A DNA stretch of 64,000 nt, from the NCBI RefSeq assembly GCF_003387155.1, contig NZ_QUMT01000001.1, positions 186,001 through 250,000 of the forward strand, written 5' to 3'. The translations under genes and the position numbers were made by a program. The stretch's first letter is position 1, and each line of letters starts with the position of its first letter. The notes beneath the pieces are model-generated. The model was not told the DNA's origin. It saw nothing but the letters and a program-made list of their open reading frames with translations, and made no database searches. The DNA is from Roseateles depolymerans (lineage in GTDB: Bacteria; Pseudomonadota; Gammaproteobacteria; Burkholderiales; Burkholderiaceae_C). Shown in pieces: positions 17,847 to 28,327 of this stretch.

Positions 17847-19220
17847 TCACTTCTTTTTGACAGGCCTAACCCATTCAGATATCACGGTTTGTCGACCGCG
17901 CGCCACGGCCAGCTGTCCGGGCGCCACATCCTTGGTGATGGTGGAGCCGCCGCCGATGGTGGCGCCGTCTCCCAGGGTCACCGGGGCCACCAGCACGCAA
18001 TTGGAGCCCACATGGACGTCCGCCCCGATGGTGGTGCGGTGTTTGTTGGCGCCGTCATAGTTGGCGGTAATGGATCCGGCGCCGTAATTGACGCGCTCTC
18101 CAACCGTGGCGTCGCCCAGGTAAGCCAGGTGATTGGCCTTGGCACCCTTGGCCAGGGTCGAATTCTTGACCTCCACAAAGTTGCCGATGTGCACCTCGGC
18201 GCCGAGTTGCGCGCCCGGGCGCAGACGGGCAAACGGGCCGATCAGGGCGCCTTCGCCGACGCTGGCACCGGCCGCTTCGCCGTCGATGTGGGTGAATTCA
18301 TGGATGCGGGCGCCCGCTGCGATCGTGGCATTGCGGATGACGCAGTTGGCCCCGATCCGCACACCGTCTCCCAGACTGACCGTGCCTTCGAAGACGCAGT
18401 TCACGTCGATCTCCACATCACGTCCGCAGCTCAGCGTGCCCCGGAGGTCCAGGCGTGCGGGATCGGCCAGGCGCACGCCTGCGTCCATCAGCGCTTCGGC
18501 CTGCTGACGCTGGAAACGGCGCTCGAGATGGGCCAGTTGCGACGGGCTGTTGACGCCCAGCACTTCTGTCTCGTCCGCTGTCGTGACCGCAACGACCGGC
18601 ACCCCTTCCGCCACGGCCATGGCCACGATGTCGGTGAGGTAGTACTCACCCTGCGCATTCTGATTGCTCAACTGGCCGACCCAGCGCTTGAGGGCCTCGG
18701 TGGGCGCCGCCATGATGCCGGTGTAGCACTCGCGGATCAGTCGCTGCTCGGACGTGGCGTCCTTGTGCTCGACGATTGCCTTGACGGCGTCGCCGTCGCG
18801 CACGATGCGGCCATACCCGGTCGGGTCGGCATAGTGGATGGTGAGCAGCACCAGCTTCTGGCCTTGGCTGGCCTGCACCATGGCTTGCGTGGTGGGGGTG
18901 CTGATGAGCGGGGTGTCACCGCTGAGGATGAGCGTGGTGCCGCCGGCTTCCAGCGCCGGCACGGCCTGCTGAATGGCGTGGCCGGTGCCCAGCTGGGGTT
19001 CCTGGCGCACGAAGCGGATGCCGTCGCCGGCGACAGCGGCTTCCACCTGGTCCGCACCATGGCCGGTGATCACAATGCGGGCCTGCGCTTGCAGCGCCGC
19101 CGTGCTGGACAGCACATGCTTGAGAAGCGACCGGCCGGCCAGCTTGTGCAGCACCTTCGGCAGGGACGACTTCATGCGGGTGCCCTTGCCCGCAGCCATG
19201 ACAACGATATTGAGCGACAT
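17847..19220 (-). CDS. glmU: Bifunctional GlmU: GlcN-1-P acetyltransferase / GlcNAc-1-P uridyltransferase
   Basis: The protein has 457 residues, matching E. coli GlmU (456). The N-terminal uridyltransferase domain has the nucleotide motif VVMAAGKGTRMKSSLPKVLH and the GTGHAIQQA region. The C-terminal left-handed beta-helix shows hexapeptide repeats (for example IGANCVIRNATIAAGARI) and the acetyl-CoA region NYDGANKHRTTIG. It makes UDP-GlcNAc for peptidoglycan and lipopolysaccharide in the cytoplasm. The usual partner glmS is not in the window. The start at 19220 gives the standard MSLNIVVMAAG terminus. Confidence 0.97.
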   Translation of the reverse strand: MSLNIVVMAAGKGTRMKSSLPKVLHKLAGRSLLKHVLSSTAALQAQARIVITGHGADQVEAAVAGDGIRFVRQEPQLGTGHAIQQAVPALEAGGTTLILSGDTPLISTPTTQAMVQASQGQKLVLLTIHYADPTGYGRIVRDGDAVKAIVEHKDATSEQRLIRECYTGIMAAPTEALKRWVGQLSNQNAQGEYYLTDIVAMAVAEGVPVVAVTTADETEVLGVNSPSQLAHLERRFQRQQAEALMDAGVRLADPARLDLRGTLSCGRDVEIDVNCVFEGTVSLGDGVRIGANCVIRNATIAAGARIHEFTHIDGEAAGASVGEGALIGPFARLRPGAQLGAEVHIGNFVEVKNSTLAKGAKANHLAYLGDATVGERVNYGAGSITANYDGANKHRTTIGADVHVGSNCVLVAPVTLGDGATIGGGSTITKDVAPGQLAVARGRQTVISEWVRPVKKK

Positions 19221-19291
19221 AGAAAAATCGCGGCTTCCAGTGGAAAACCGCGATTATCGTTGGGCTGGCCAAGGCGTTGTCAGGAGGCCGC

Positions 19292-19933
19292 TCAGGGCGC
19301 CGGCGGCAGCGTCACGGACACAGAATGCGGCTCCGGACGTGTCTGCGGGAAGTCCGCCATGGAGGACTCGAACAGGGCCGCCAGCAGGCGCGAGTCCCCT
19401 TCGGTCAGGCCATCGTTGCTGGCACGCGCCTCATACAGCGGCTCGTTGGTCTTGCGGTCTCGCAGCAGCAGGGCCACTTCCCGGTCGTACCGACGCTCCA
19501 TCATCGGATCCATCGGATAGGCGAAGCCCCAGCGGTTGTAATAGGGTCGCCAGGCCGGGCCGTAGCGCCACTGGAAATAGTTGCCGTTCCAGCGCCACCA
19601 CAGTGGGTCGTCCCACGGGGCGGCGGAGGTGCGGGTGATGCGGGCGCCCAGGGTCACCAGCACATCGGCCGATTTCGCATCCGGCGCGGCGGTGAAGCCC
19701 ACCTTTTCCAGGGCGGCGCGCGCGGCGTCCTCCAGACGGGCCTGCGCCTGCTCGTTCTGCTGCTGCGACGGCATGCGCTCGAACGCATAGGTGCCGGGCT
19801 GCCGGCCAGCGGGCCAGCTGCCGAAGGTCTGGACCTCGGCCGAGACGGTGTTGAGCGCCGCGCAGCCGGTCAGGGCCAGCACTGCCGCAGCGCCAAAGCT
19901 GGCCAGGGCCAGCCGACGAATCGAAGAGAACAT
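19292..19933 (-). CDS. DUF4136-type lipoprotein
   Basis: The protein has 213 residues. A type II signal peptide ends in lipobox LTGC (Cys about residue 24). The mature part contains the DUF4136-like pattern: TFGSWPAGRQPGTYAFERMPSQ, then LEDAARAALEKVGFTAAPDAKSADVLVTLGA, a Trp/Tyr-rich block (WWRWNGNYFQWRYGPAWRPYY) and EPLYEARASNDG. It is probably anchored in the outer membrane. Molecular role unknown; such genes are common in Burkholderiales and often lie beside housekeeping genes, as here between glmU and ttcA. Confidence 0.85.
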   Translation of the reverse strand: MFSSIRRLALASFGAAAVLALTGCAALNTVSAEVQTFGSWPAGRQPGTYAFERMPSQQQNEQAQARLEDAARAALEKVGFTAAPDAKSADVLVTLGARITRTSAAPWDDPLWWRWNGNYFQWRYGPAWRPYYNRWGFAYPMDPMMERRYDREVALLLRDRKTNEPLYEARASNDGLTEGDSRLLAALFESSMADFPQTRPEPHSVSVTLPPAP

Positions 19934-20077
19934 ACGGGCCTCCAGAGATCAATGCCGTGTCGATGCCGTGTGAGTGTCATCCAGGGCAGTCCGCGTGCCC
20001 TCGGCATCACAACGATTGTGACCGTGTCCGGTTGACCCTGTCTGTTGGGGGCAGGTAAGGATCCGGTTTCGCTCCGG

Positions 20078-21034
20078 TTATTCCTGCTCGTCGTCGCGCA
20101 CCAGACGGATGACCGATGCGGGCGCCGGGGCGCTGGTGCCGCAGTGTTCTTCCTCGTCGAAGGCGATGTCACCGTCCTGCACCGGCGCGCCGGTGGCCTT
20201 GATGGTCTCGAACGGGAACAGCGACCGGTCCATCATGTGCGAGGTCACGATGTTGCCCATGGCGGTGAACATGTTGTCAACGCGGCCCGGGAACCGGCGG
20301 TCCCAGTCCTGCAGCATCGCCTTGACCGTGGCGCGCTGCAGGTTGGGCTGGCTGCCACAGAGGTTGCACGGGATGATGGGGAATTCGCGATGGTCGGCCC
20401 AGCGCTGCAGGTCGGACTCCCGCACATAGGCCAGCGGACGGATGACCACGTTCTTGCCGTCGTCACTGACCAGCTTGGGCGGCATGCCCTTCATGCGGCT
20501 GCCGAAGAACATGTTGAGCATCAGCGTGGTGACGATGTCGTCCCGGTGATGGCCCAGCGCGATCTTGGTGGCGCCCAGCTCGCCGGCCACCCGGTACAGG
20601 ATGCCGCGGCGAAGGCGCGAGCACAGGCTGCAGGTGGTCTTGCCCTCGGGCACCAGGCGCTTGACGATGGAGTAGGTGTCCTGCTCCTCGATGTGGAAGT
20701 CCACGCCGCGCGACTTGAGGTAGGTCGGCAGCACGTCTTCGGGGAAGCCGGGCTGCTTCTGGTCCAGGTTGACGGCCACGATGTCGAACTTGATCGGGGC
20801 CCTCTCCTTGAGGTTGATCAGGATGTCCAGCAGGGAATAGCTGTCCTTGCCGCCGGACAGGCAGACCATGACCTTGTCGCCGTCCTCGATCATGTTGAAG
20901 TCGGCAATGGCCTGGCCGACCTGACGGTGCAGGCGCTTGGAGAGCTTGTTCATCTCATGCGCATGCTTCTTGGCGGCAGCCTCCGCGGCAACGGCATCGG
21001 CGCTCTGAGCAGCAGCGGTCGTGGTCTCAATCAT
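20078..21034 (-). CDS. ttcA: TtcA, tRNA 2-thiocytidine(32) synthetase
   Basis: The protein has 318 residues. The PP-loop [11 protein letters not shown] binds ATP, and the two conserved CxxC pairs are CSLC and CNLC, which hold the Fe-S cluster used for sulfur transfer to C32 of certain tRNAs. [13 protein letters not shown] and [11 protein letters not shown] are further family segments. A variable Ala/Thr-rich leader precedes the core. The gene lies 72 bp downstream of the oxidoreductase/FolB gene on the same strand; folB next to ttcA is a familiar betaproteobacterial arrangement. Confidence 0.96.
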   Translation of the reverse strand: MIETTTAAAQSADAVAAEAAAKKHAHEMNKLSKRLHRQVGQAIADFNMIEDGDKVMVCLSGGKDSYSLLDILINLKERAPIKFDIVAVNLDQKQPGFPEDVLPTYLKSRGVDFHIEEQDTYSIVKRLVPEGKTTCSLCSRLRRGILYRVAGELGATKIALGHHRDDIVTTLMLNMFFGSRMKGMPPKLVSDDGKNVVIRPLAYVRESDLQRWADHREFPIIPCNLCGSQPNLQRATVKAMLQDWDRRFPGRVDNMFTAMGNIVTSHMMDRSLFPFETIKATGAPVQDGDIAFDEEEHCGTSAPAPASVIRLVRDDEQE

Positions 21035-21106
21035 GGTCAGTCCTATCTCTGTATCGGTCAGGCCGATGGGGCCCCGCCGCCGTTCGCGGTCAGGGCCGGG
21101 TTCCGG

Positions 21107-22609
21107 TCACCACTGCCCGCATTCGGCGCTGATGGCCACCTGGCAGTCGGGGAAGATTTCCAGCTTGGTCACCTTGATGCGCACGCCCACCACGCCCGGC
21201 AGCTTCATCAGCCGGGTGCAGAGCTTGCCCAGCAGGGCTTCCAGCAGGTCGGTGTGTTCGGCGGTGCATTCATCGATGATGATCAGGCGCACCCGGCGGT
21301 AGTCCAGCACGTGGCCGATGTCCGCGTCGCGCGAGACGATCATCTGCGCACCGAGGTTGACCTCCGCATCCACCTGGATCGGTTGGGGGCCTTCGCGTTC
21401 GAAGTCGAGCACACCGAGGTTGGCGCCGAAGCGCAGCCCGGTGATGTGGATCACCTGGCGGTTGTTGCGGCGCAGGCTGGCGGGCGGCTGGGCTTCGCGC
21501 AGTGGACGCAGGAAGGCCTCGACCTGCTTGGCGGCCACGACCCCGTCGCCCAGCGCCGTCTGGACGCAGGGGTGTTGACGGGCGCTGGCATCCCCCGCCA
21601 CGAACAGCCCCAGCACGCCGAAACGGGGCTCGTCGCGGAAGGGTTGGGACGGGGCGGTGACGCCGGCGCGCTGCAGGGCGTCCGCCACCAGCAGCCAGGC
21701 CGACGCTTCCGGTTCATAGCCCAGCAGCACGGCGACATGGTCGAACTGCTCGTCGCCGTAGGCCTTGGACGAGACCTGCACAGCGTCTGGCTGGGCGGTC
21801 ACGGCGGTCGGCATGGCCTGGGCCGGTCGGCGGCGGATGGCGGGCTGGGCGTCCAACTGCTGCAGCAGATGTGTCTGGGCCCGCCAGTCAGAGCGCGACC
21901 AGATCGTCACCTCGTGGCCATGGGCCTGCAGGAAGAGGGCGTTTTCCACCGCGTTGTCGCCGCCGCCCAGCAGCAGCACGCGGCCGGGGGGCAGTTGCTC
22001 GCGTCGCGCGGTAAGCTCGATGGCGTCCAGCACCCGGCCGTGCCGGGCGGAGGCGGGGTACAGGGGCGTCGGGTGTCGCGGCGTCAGCCCGGTGGCCAGC
22101 ACCAGCGCCCGGGCCCGCAGCGGCTCGCGCAAGGCATGGTCCGCCGCGGCGGCACCGGGGGTGTCCCCGTCCAGATGGATCTGCCAGCCTTGCTCCGCCT
22201 GCCAGTCCAGATGATGGGCGCTGCGGTGCAGGAGCACATGCACGCCGGGCAGGGCCTGGACGTGGCTGGCATATCGGTCACCCAGCGCCGCCAGACTTTC
22301 GCCGGGCTGGCCGAGCAGCCAGTCCTGGTGGTAGGTGAGGGCCTGCAGACTTCCGCACAGCCGCGAGCCGCGTTCGATGACGGCCACGCTCAAGCCCAGC
22401 TGGGCGAGCCAGCTGGCCGCGCTGCAGCCGGCCGGCCCACCGCCGATGATGACGGCGTCCAGGACGGCGGGGAGCGTGGGCAGTGGGGCGAGCAGGTCCG
22501 CTTGCGGCCCATCGGAGCGCTCGGAGCGCTCGGAGCGATCGGAATGGTCCGATCTGTCCGGGCGATCTGAAGGGTGGGGCCCGTTGGAGCCGTGGTGGGC
22601 GTCGGTCAT
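21107..22609 (-). CDS. FAD-dependent oxidoreductase fused in frame to a dihydroneopterin aldolase (FolB) domain
   Basis: The protein has 500 residues from ATG 22609. Residues 1-45 are a low-complexity Ser/Asp/Arg/Glu leader. Residues about 50-375 form a thioredoxin-reductase-like flavoprotein: FAD site DAVIIGGGPAGCSAASWLA, NAD(P) site VLLLGGGDNAVENALFLQ, and FVAGDASARQ. No CxxC redox pair is present, so it is not a thioredoxin reductase. Residues about 386-500 are a complete FolB domain: GVLDFER (catalytic Glu), LDYRRV (Tyr), DLLEALLG (Glu) and VRIKVTK (Lys). FolB converts dihydroneopterin to 6-hydroxymethyl-dihydropterin plus glycolaldehyde in folate synthesis. No stop separates the parts, though an in-frame GTG (21454) at the domain border could give a separate FolB. 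It lies upstream of ttcA. Confidence 0.85.
   Translation of the reverse strand: MTDAHHGSNGPHPSDRPDRSDHSDRSERSERSDGPQADLLAPLPTLPAVLDAVIIGGGPAGCSAASWLAQLGLSVAVIERGSRLCGSLQALTYHQDWLLGQPGESLAALGDRYASHVQALPGVHVLLHRSAHHLDWQAEQGWQIHLDGDTPGAAAADHALREPLRARALVLATGLTPRHPTPLYPASARHGRVLDAIELTARREQLPPGRVLLLGGGDNAVENALFLQAHGHEVTIWSRSDWRAQTHLLQQLDAQPAIRRRPAQAMPTAVTAQPDAVQVSSKAYGDEQFDHVAVLLGYEPEASAWLLVADALQRAGVTAPSQPFRDEPRFGVLGLFVAGDASARQHPCVQTALGDGVVAAKQVEAFLRPLREAQPPASLRRNNRQVIHITGLRFGANLGVLDFEREGPQPIQVDAEVNLGAQMIVSRDADIGHVLDYRRVRLIIIDECTAEHTDLLEALLGKLCTRLMKLPGVVGVRIKVTKLEIFPDCQVAISAECGQW
22513..22539. repeat. Three 9-bp units (CGGAGCGCT)
   Basis: CGGAGCGCT at 22513 and 22522, and CGGAGCGAT at 22531, encode on the minus strand the RSE/RSD dipeptide-rich leader of the oxidoreductase/FolB protein. 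The repeat is in frame, so copy number can vary harmlessly. Confidence 0.85.
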
Positions 22610-22693
22610 GGGAGGCGGTGGCCGGCGGGGAAAACCCGTGATTATCCGGGATCGGGCGCAAATGCGGCCAGAGCCGGTCTTTCCGGGACTTTT

Positions 22694-22729
22694 ACCGGGC
22701 CTCTCACCGGGCCTCTCACCGGGCCCGTT
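22694..22729. repeat. Three 12-bp units downstream of msrQ
   Basis: ACCGGGCCTCTC occurs at 22694 and 22706, and a third copy ACCGGGCCCGTT at 22718. They lie between the msrQ stop (22740) and the oxidoreductase/FolB start (22609) on the same strand. Possible transcript-end or spacer function; nothing else is evident. Confidence 0.8.
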
Positions 22730-22739
22730 ACCAAGCCTC

Positions 22740-23393
22740 CTACGCCATCCGCTTCCACACCCGCCACCCCAGCAGCACGGCCAGGATCCCGCCATACACC
22801 GCCGGCTCGGCGAAGTTGTTCTTGCCGGCCCGCATCCAGATGAAGTGCATCAGGCCCACGATGGCGATCAGGTAGACCAGCTTGTGCAGCCACTGCCAGC
22901 GCTTGGCGCCCAGCGCCTTGATCGCCCGGTTGAAGGACGTGGCGGCCAGCGGCAGCAGCATCAGCCAGGCGGCGAAGCCCATCAGGATAAAGGGCCGCTT
23001 GGCGATGTCCTTCAGGATCTCGGGCAGGTCCAGCCCCATGTCCAGGAAGGAATACGCCACCAGATGCAGCGTGGCATAAAAGAAGGTGAACACCCCCAGC
23101 ATGCGCCGGAACCGAGCCAGGGCCGGCTGTCCGGTCCACTGCCGCAGCGGCGTGACGGCGAGCGTCACCCACAGCAGGCGCAGCGTCCAGTCTCCCAGAC
23201 CCCGGATGACCGCCTCGGCCGGATTGGCGCCCAGCTGATAGGTGATCACGCCATAGGCATACCAGGCCAGGGGCAGCAGGCACAGCACGAACAGCAGCGG
23301 CTTGGCCACCGGATGCAGCAGCGGATGGCGGGCGGCACGGGCGGCACGCGTGGGTGCGGGCGCGGGTGCCGGGGCGGGTGCGGACGTCGTCAA
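22740..23393 (-). CDS. msrQ: MsrQ, haem-binding membrane subunit of the periplasmic methionine sulfoxide reductase
   Basis: The protein has 217 residues. A short Pro/Ala repeat leader is followed by about six transmembrane helices of the ferric-reductase-like family, with conserved ITYQLGANPAEAVIRGLGDWTLRLL, LRRMLGVFTFFYATLHLVAY (haem-ligand His) and WQWLHKLVYLIAIVGLMHF (His). MsrQ passes quinone-derived electrons to MsrP. The gene starts 16 bp after msrP, so the two are co-transcribed. Confidence 0.95.
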   Translation of the reverse strand: MTTSAPAPAPAPAPTRAARAARHPLLHPVAKPLLFVLCLLPLAWYAYGVITYQLGANPAEAVIRGLGDWTLRLLWVTLAVTPLRQWTGQPALARFRRMLGVFTFFYATLHLVAYSFLDMGLDLPEILKDIAKRPFILMGFAAWLMLLPLAATSFNRAIKALGAKRWQWLHKLVYLIAIVGLMHFIWMRAGKNNFAEPAVYGGILAVLLGWRVWKRMA

Positions 23394-23409
23394 GGGCAGC
23401 TCCGTCCGC

Positions 23410-24405
<996 letters not shown>

Positions 24406-24495
24406 CCTCTTCAGGTCGCCCGGGATGGGCGGATGGACGCACCTTACGTCATCCGCCCCGGCCCTGCCTGAGCCGGACCTTAAATCCGACCGGAA

Positions 24496-25917
24496 TTACA
24501 GCGTTCCGTAAGAATGCAGGCCGGAGAGGAACATATTCACGCCCAGGAAGGCGAAGGTGGTGACCAGCAGACCGATCAGTGCCCACCAGGCAGAAATCAC
24601 CCCCCGCAGGCCCTTCATCAGCCGCATGTGCAGCCAGGCGGCATAGTTCAGCCACACGATCAGGGCCCAGGTCTCCTTCGGGTCCCAGCTCCAGTAGCCG
24701 CCCCAGGCTTCGGCGGCCCAGAAGGCGCCCAGGATGGTGGCGACGGTGAAGAAGGCAAAGCCCAGCGCGATGGCCTTGTACATCAGGTCATCCAGGGACT
24801 CCAGCGAGGGCAGCCGCGCCGTCAGCGGGCCGCGCAGGGCCACACACAAGGCCAGGAACACCGCCACACCCGCCATCTTGCCGGCCCACCCATCCAGGCC
24901 GGCGACGGTTTCAGGCGTAAGCGTGGCACCGGCGCGGAAGGCCAGCAGCACCAGCACCAGCCCCACTGGCACCCCGATCAGGCCGATGTGGAGGCTGCGC
25001 GGCGGTGCGGTCTTGAGCAGCGTGGCCAGCGCGACCATCGCCGCCAGCGAGAAGCTTCCATACCCAATGAAATTGGCCGGCACATGGATCTTCATCCACC
25101 AGCTTTGCAGGGCCGGCACCAGCGGCTGGATCTCGTGGGCATCGCGGGCGACCGTGTACCAGAGCAGGAAACTGACCGCCGCGCTCACCACCAGCATGAC
25201 GTAGGCGCCCAGTGCGCGGGTCTTGAAACGCTGCTCGTAGTAGAGATACATCAGCGTCGTCAGCCAGGTGAACAGCACGAACACCTCATAGAGGTTGCTG
25301 ACGGGGATATGGCCGATGTCCGGGCCGATCTGATGGCTCTCGAACCAGCGGACCATGGTGCCGATGAGCGCCATGCCCACCGCGCCCCAGGCCAGCCGGC
25401 TGCCAATGGCTTCCGCCGCACTGTGGCCGCCCTCGCGCTTGAAGAAGCCCAGCCAGTAGAACAGCGTGCTCATGAAGACCAGCACGCTCATCCACAAGAT
25501 GGCGCTCTGGCTGGAGAACATGTACTTGAGCAGGAAGACCTTGTCCGCGGCGGCGAGGTCGGCGCCAAAGCTGTCGGTCTGGCGCAGGTACAGCTGGATG
25601 GCCAGGAGGCTGACCGCGCCCACCACGACGCAGAGCAGGCGCAGCGGCCGCCAGAACCAGCCCAGCGCGATCAGCGCCGGCGTGGCCCCCAGCAGGATGC
25701 CCTTTTCGTAGACATCCATCGAGCCCTGGTACCGGGTGAAGGCGAAGGCGGCACCGAGCAGCACCACGGCGGCGAACAGCCAGTCGGTGAGGTCGCGCCC
25801 GGCCCACCAGCCGCGCTTGCCCACGACGAGCGAACGAGACGAGGCCGCGAGGGTGGATTCAAGCGTGGAGGTGTCGGCATGCAGCCGGCTCTCGACGGTG
25901 GACGTGGTGGTAGTCAT
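24496..25917 (-). CDS. ccsB: CcsB/ResC-type cytochrome c haem-handling protein (system II)
   Basis: The protein has 473 residues from ATG 25917, chosen because AGGAGG lies 8 bp upstream and the further N-terminal frame is Arg/Cys-rich noise. It is polytopic, with the haem-binding tryptophan-rich WWD motif in AWGGYWSWDPKETWALIVW and conserved histidines. With ResB it delivers and ligates haem to apocytochromes c outside the membrane. It starts 4 bp after the resB stop, so translation is probably coupled. Confidence 0.95.
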   Translation of the reverse strand: MTTTTSTVESRLHADTSTLESTLAASSRSLVVGKRGWWAGRDLTDWLFAAVVLLGAAFAFTRYQGSMDVYEKGILLGATPALIALGWFWRPLRLLCVVVGAVSLLAIQLYLRQTDSFGADLAAADKVFLLKYMFSSQSAILWMSVLVFMSTLFYWLGFFKREGGHSAAEAIGSRLAWGAVGMALIGTMVRWFESHQIGPDIGHIPVSNLYEVFVLFTWLTTLMYLYYEQRFKTRALGAYVMLVVSAAVSFLLWYTVARDAHEIQPLVPALQSWWMKIHVPANFIGYGSFSLAAMVALATLLKTAPPRSLHIGLIGVPVGLVLVLLAFRAGATLTPETVAGLDGWAGKMAGVAVFLALCVALRGPLTARLPSLESLDDLMYKAIALGFAFFTVATILGAFWAAEAWGGYWSWDPKETWALIVWLNYAAWLHMRLMKGLRGVISAWWALIGLLVTTFAFLGVNMFLSGLHSYGTL

Positions 25918-25921
25918 GGGG

Positions 25922-28144
25922 TCAGGCCTCCTCATGCAGCAACTGCCGCTTGAGCGCTTCAAATTCCGTGGGCAGGTCAGGCGTGTCCCGGTTGCTGGAC
26001 ATGGCCATGCGGACGCGGGTCTGTTCGGAACGGCCCGGCGCCGATTCCAGCCAGATCCAGAGCCTGCGTTCCCGAATGTAGAGCATCGCAAACACGCCGA
26101 TGATGAGCAAGACCGCGCCGGCATAGACCAGCGTGCGGCCCGGCGCCCGGGTGACCTGGAAGACGCTGGCCTGGACCTGCTTGAAGTCCTTGAGCTGCAG
26201 CACCATCGGAGAGGGGTAGAACATCGCGTCCGACAGCGACAACACCGCCTGCGTCATGAAGGCCTGGGTCTTGGGGCCGGGTTCGGGCACGGGCTGACCC
26301 TGCTGCTGCTGGGCCTGCTTGTAGAGCTCGAACAGGCTGCCGTTAAGGATGCGCAGCAGCACTTCGGACACCCGAGGGCGCTCGGCCTGCGGCACTTCCT
26401 TCTCGACGAAGTCGGACAGGGCCGGCAGGCCGCCGATGGAAGCGCCTTGCTGCGGGGTATTGACCTGCAGGCCCTCGGCGCCGGCAAACAGCGTCAGCAC
26501 CCGCAGGCTGGTGGCTTCCAGCTGTTCGCGGGTCCTGGCGTTGTCGCTGGGGGCGGCGGCTTCGGCATAACGACGGGCGGCGCGGCTGCGCTGGGCCGGG
26601 TCGGCCAGGGCGCGTCGCATCGACAGCCAGGCGTCCATGCTGTCCTGGGCATCGACCGGCACCCGCAGGTAGCGGAAACCTTCACTCGGGGATTCGCGCA
26701 CGCCCAGCAGGAACACACGCTGGCCTTCCAGTTCCAGCGGCAGCATGTAGTTGTTGTACTCGCGGGCCTGGCCACTGGCGTCCCGGATCTTGTAGCTGAA
26801 GGACGGGCCGACATTGCGCAGCGACTTCTTCGCGCCCACGCTGACACCGGCACCCAAGTGCTGCTCCAGGCGGCCGACCAGGTCCACGCGGCGCACATCG
26901 GTGGCAGCGGCGCTCGCGCCCCCCGCACCTGCACCAGCGGCCTCAGCGGCCTCACCCCCAGCAGCGCCGCCGAGGTTCTCCACATTGATGACCCGCAGGT
27001 CGGAGAACTCCAGCGTGGACTTCGCGTCCCCCTGGCCCATCTGGATGGCACCGCCAATCTTGCCGGTGAGGTCCACCTCATCATTGCCGGAGAGGTTGCG
27101 CATGCGCAGCTGCAGCTCGGAGCCACCGTCCTCGAAGCTGCTCTGGTAGAGCGTCAGGCCGCGGTAGGTGACCGGCTCGTTGACCTTGACGGTGGCAGCC
27201 AGCGTGGCACCGGTGTCCCGGTCGTGGATGACGATGTCACTGGCAAACAGCTTGGGCATGCCAGTCTCGTAGTACTCCACCTTGAACTTCTTCAGCTCCA
27301 CCTCGAACGGCAGTTCCTGCAGCACCACGCCGGTGGGCATGTTCAGCAGGGCGGCCGCGCTGCGGTTGCCTTCGGGCACGAAGAGGTTGCCGCGAAAGCT
27401 CGGGTTGCCCGGGCCGAGGCGGTTTTCCGGCGCCATCAGGTTGAGGTCGGAGCCCTGGTAGATGGACTTGCCCTGGGCCCACATCACCACCCGCACCAGC
27501 AGGTCGCCGTCGAACAGGCCGCCCAGGCAGATCAGCACGATGGCCGAGTGGGCGGCCAGATACCCCACCTTGTGGGCCGCACCCTTCTTGGCGCCGATCA
27601 TCACGCCGGTGTTGCGCACCTGGGCGCGGGCGCGCCAGCCGTGGGCCGACAGCCAATTGTTGAGCTGCTGCAGCGAGGCTTCCGGGCCCATGTGCAGGTA
27701 ACCCAGCCCCTTCAGGCGGAACGCTTGCAGCGATTGCTCCCGCACTGATTCCTTGTAGTTGCGGAAGTCCCGCAGGATCTTGGGCGTATGACGGGCCACG
27801 CACAGGCTGGTGGAGACCACCAGAAACGCCATCATCAGCAGGAACCACCAGGCGCTGTAGACGGTGTAGAGGCTCATCCGGCCAAACAGCTCGGCCCAGA
27901 ACGGACCGAACTGGTTGACGTAGTTGTTCAGGGGCTCGTTTTGCTTGACCACCGTGCCGATCACCGCCGTGATGCAGATGACCACGAGCAGGGAAATGGC
28001 GAAACGCATCGACGCCAGAAGCTCCATGGCGTCGGCGAGAGCGACCCGACCACGGGACGCCGGATGGGACGGCGCTGCGGACGGTCCAGCAGATGGACCC
28101 GCCAGGGCGCTGTCAGCGGGAGGAACGGAAGACTTCTCGGTCAT
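25922..28144 (-). CDS. resB: ResB/Ccs1 cytochrome c biogenesis protein (system II)
   Basis: The protein has 740 residues from ATG 28144; the frame is open for 36 more codons with no clear ribosome site, so the start is tentative. Three N-terminal transmembrane helices (ELLASMRFAISLLVVICITAVIGTV, a WWFLLMMAFLVVSTSLCVARH segment and a third near residue 200) are followed by a very large periplasmic domain and a last helix (GRTLVYAGAVLLIIGVFAMLY). ResB partners CcsB in the haem-lyase complex. The large soluble part carries an Ala/Gly-rich insertion (about residue 420). Target cytochrome c4 is encoded directly upstream. Confidence 0.94.
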   Translation of the reverse strand: MTEKSSVPPADSALAGPSAGPSAAPSHPASRGRVALADAMELLASMRFAISLLVVICITAVIGTVVKQNEPLNNYVNQFGPFWAELFGRMSLYTVYSAWWFLLMMAFLVVSTSLCVARHTPKILRDFRNYKESVREQSLQAFRLKGLGYLHMGPEASLQQLNNWLSAHGWRARAQVRNTGVMIGAKKGAAHKVGYLAAHSAIVLICLGGLFDGDLLVRVVMWAQGKSIYQGSDLNLMAPENRLGPGNPSFRGNLFVPEGNRSAAALLNMPTGVVLQELPFEVELKKFKVEYYETGMPKLFASDIVIHDRDTGATLAATVKVNEPVTYRGLTLYQSSFEDGGSELQLRMRNLSGNDEVDLTGKIGGAIQMGQGDAKSTLEFSDLRVINVENLGGAAGGEAAEAAGAGAGGASAAATDVRRVDLVGRLEQHLGAGVSVGAKKSLRNVGPSFSYKIRDASGQAREYNNYMLPLELEGQRVFLLGVRESPSEGFRYLRVPVDAQDSMDAWLSMRRALADPAQRSRAARRYAEAAAPSDNARTREQLEATSLRVLTLFAGAEGLQVNTPQQGASIGGLPALSDFVEKEVPQAERPRVSEVLLRILNGSLFELYKQAQQQQGQPVPEPGPKTQAFMTQAVLSLSDAMFYPSPMVLQLKDFKQVQASVFQVTRAPGRTLVYAGAVLLIIGVFAMLYIRERRLWIWLESAPGRSEQTRVRMAMSSNRDTPDLPTEFEALKRQLLHEEA

Positions 28145-28232
28145 GGGGGCCATCATGGGGGCGATTGTCGCGGGCATCCGCGCGGCATGCCATCTGCCCA
28201 TGTAACAAGCAGGTGCATGCCGTTGCAGATGG

Positions 28233-28262
28233 ACAAACACCGGTGCGAGCACCGGTGTTTGT
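28233..28262 (-). terminator. Perfect hairpin downstream of the cytochrome c4 gene
   Basis: ACAAACACCGGTG and CACCGGTGTTTGT form a 13-bp perfect stem with a 4-nt loop. It lies 66 bp past the cytochrome stop and upstream of resB. No T run follows on either strand apart from the TTTGT in the stem itself, so its terminator action is inferred from position and stability. Confidence 0.6.
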
Positions 28263-28327
28263 GTCTGGAGAGGACCGCCCCCGGGGCCGTGGGCGGGTCA
28301 GATCTCCCCGTGCGGGAACCGCCGGGT

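Noticed and set aside
17796..22570. Long plus-strand frames over glmU, ttcA and the oxidoreductase/FolB gene
   Set aside because: Their translations are Gly/His/Arg/Gln-rich with no motifs, opposite well-identified minus-strand genes.
21107..22609. The FolB fusion as a sequencing frameshift artefact
   Set aside because: No sign of a compensating shift: the frame is open throughout and both domains are full length; still needs comparison with relatives, so the finding is kept but not treated as proven.
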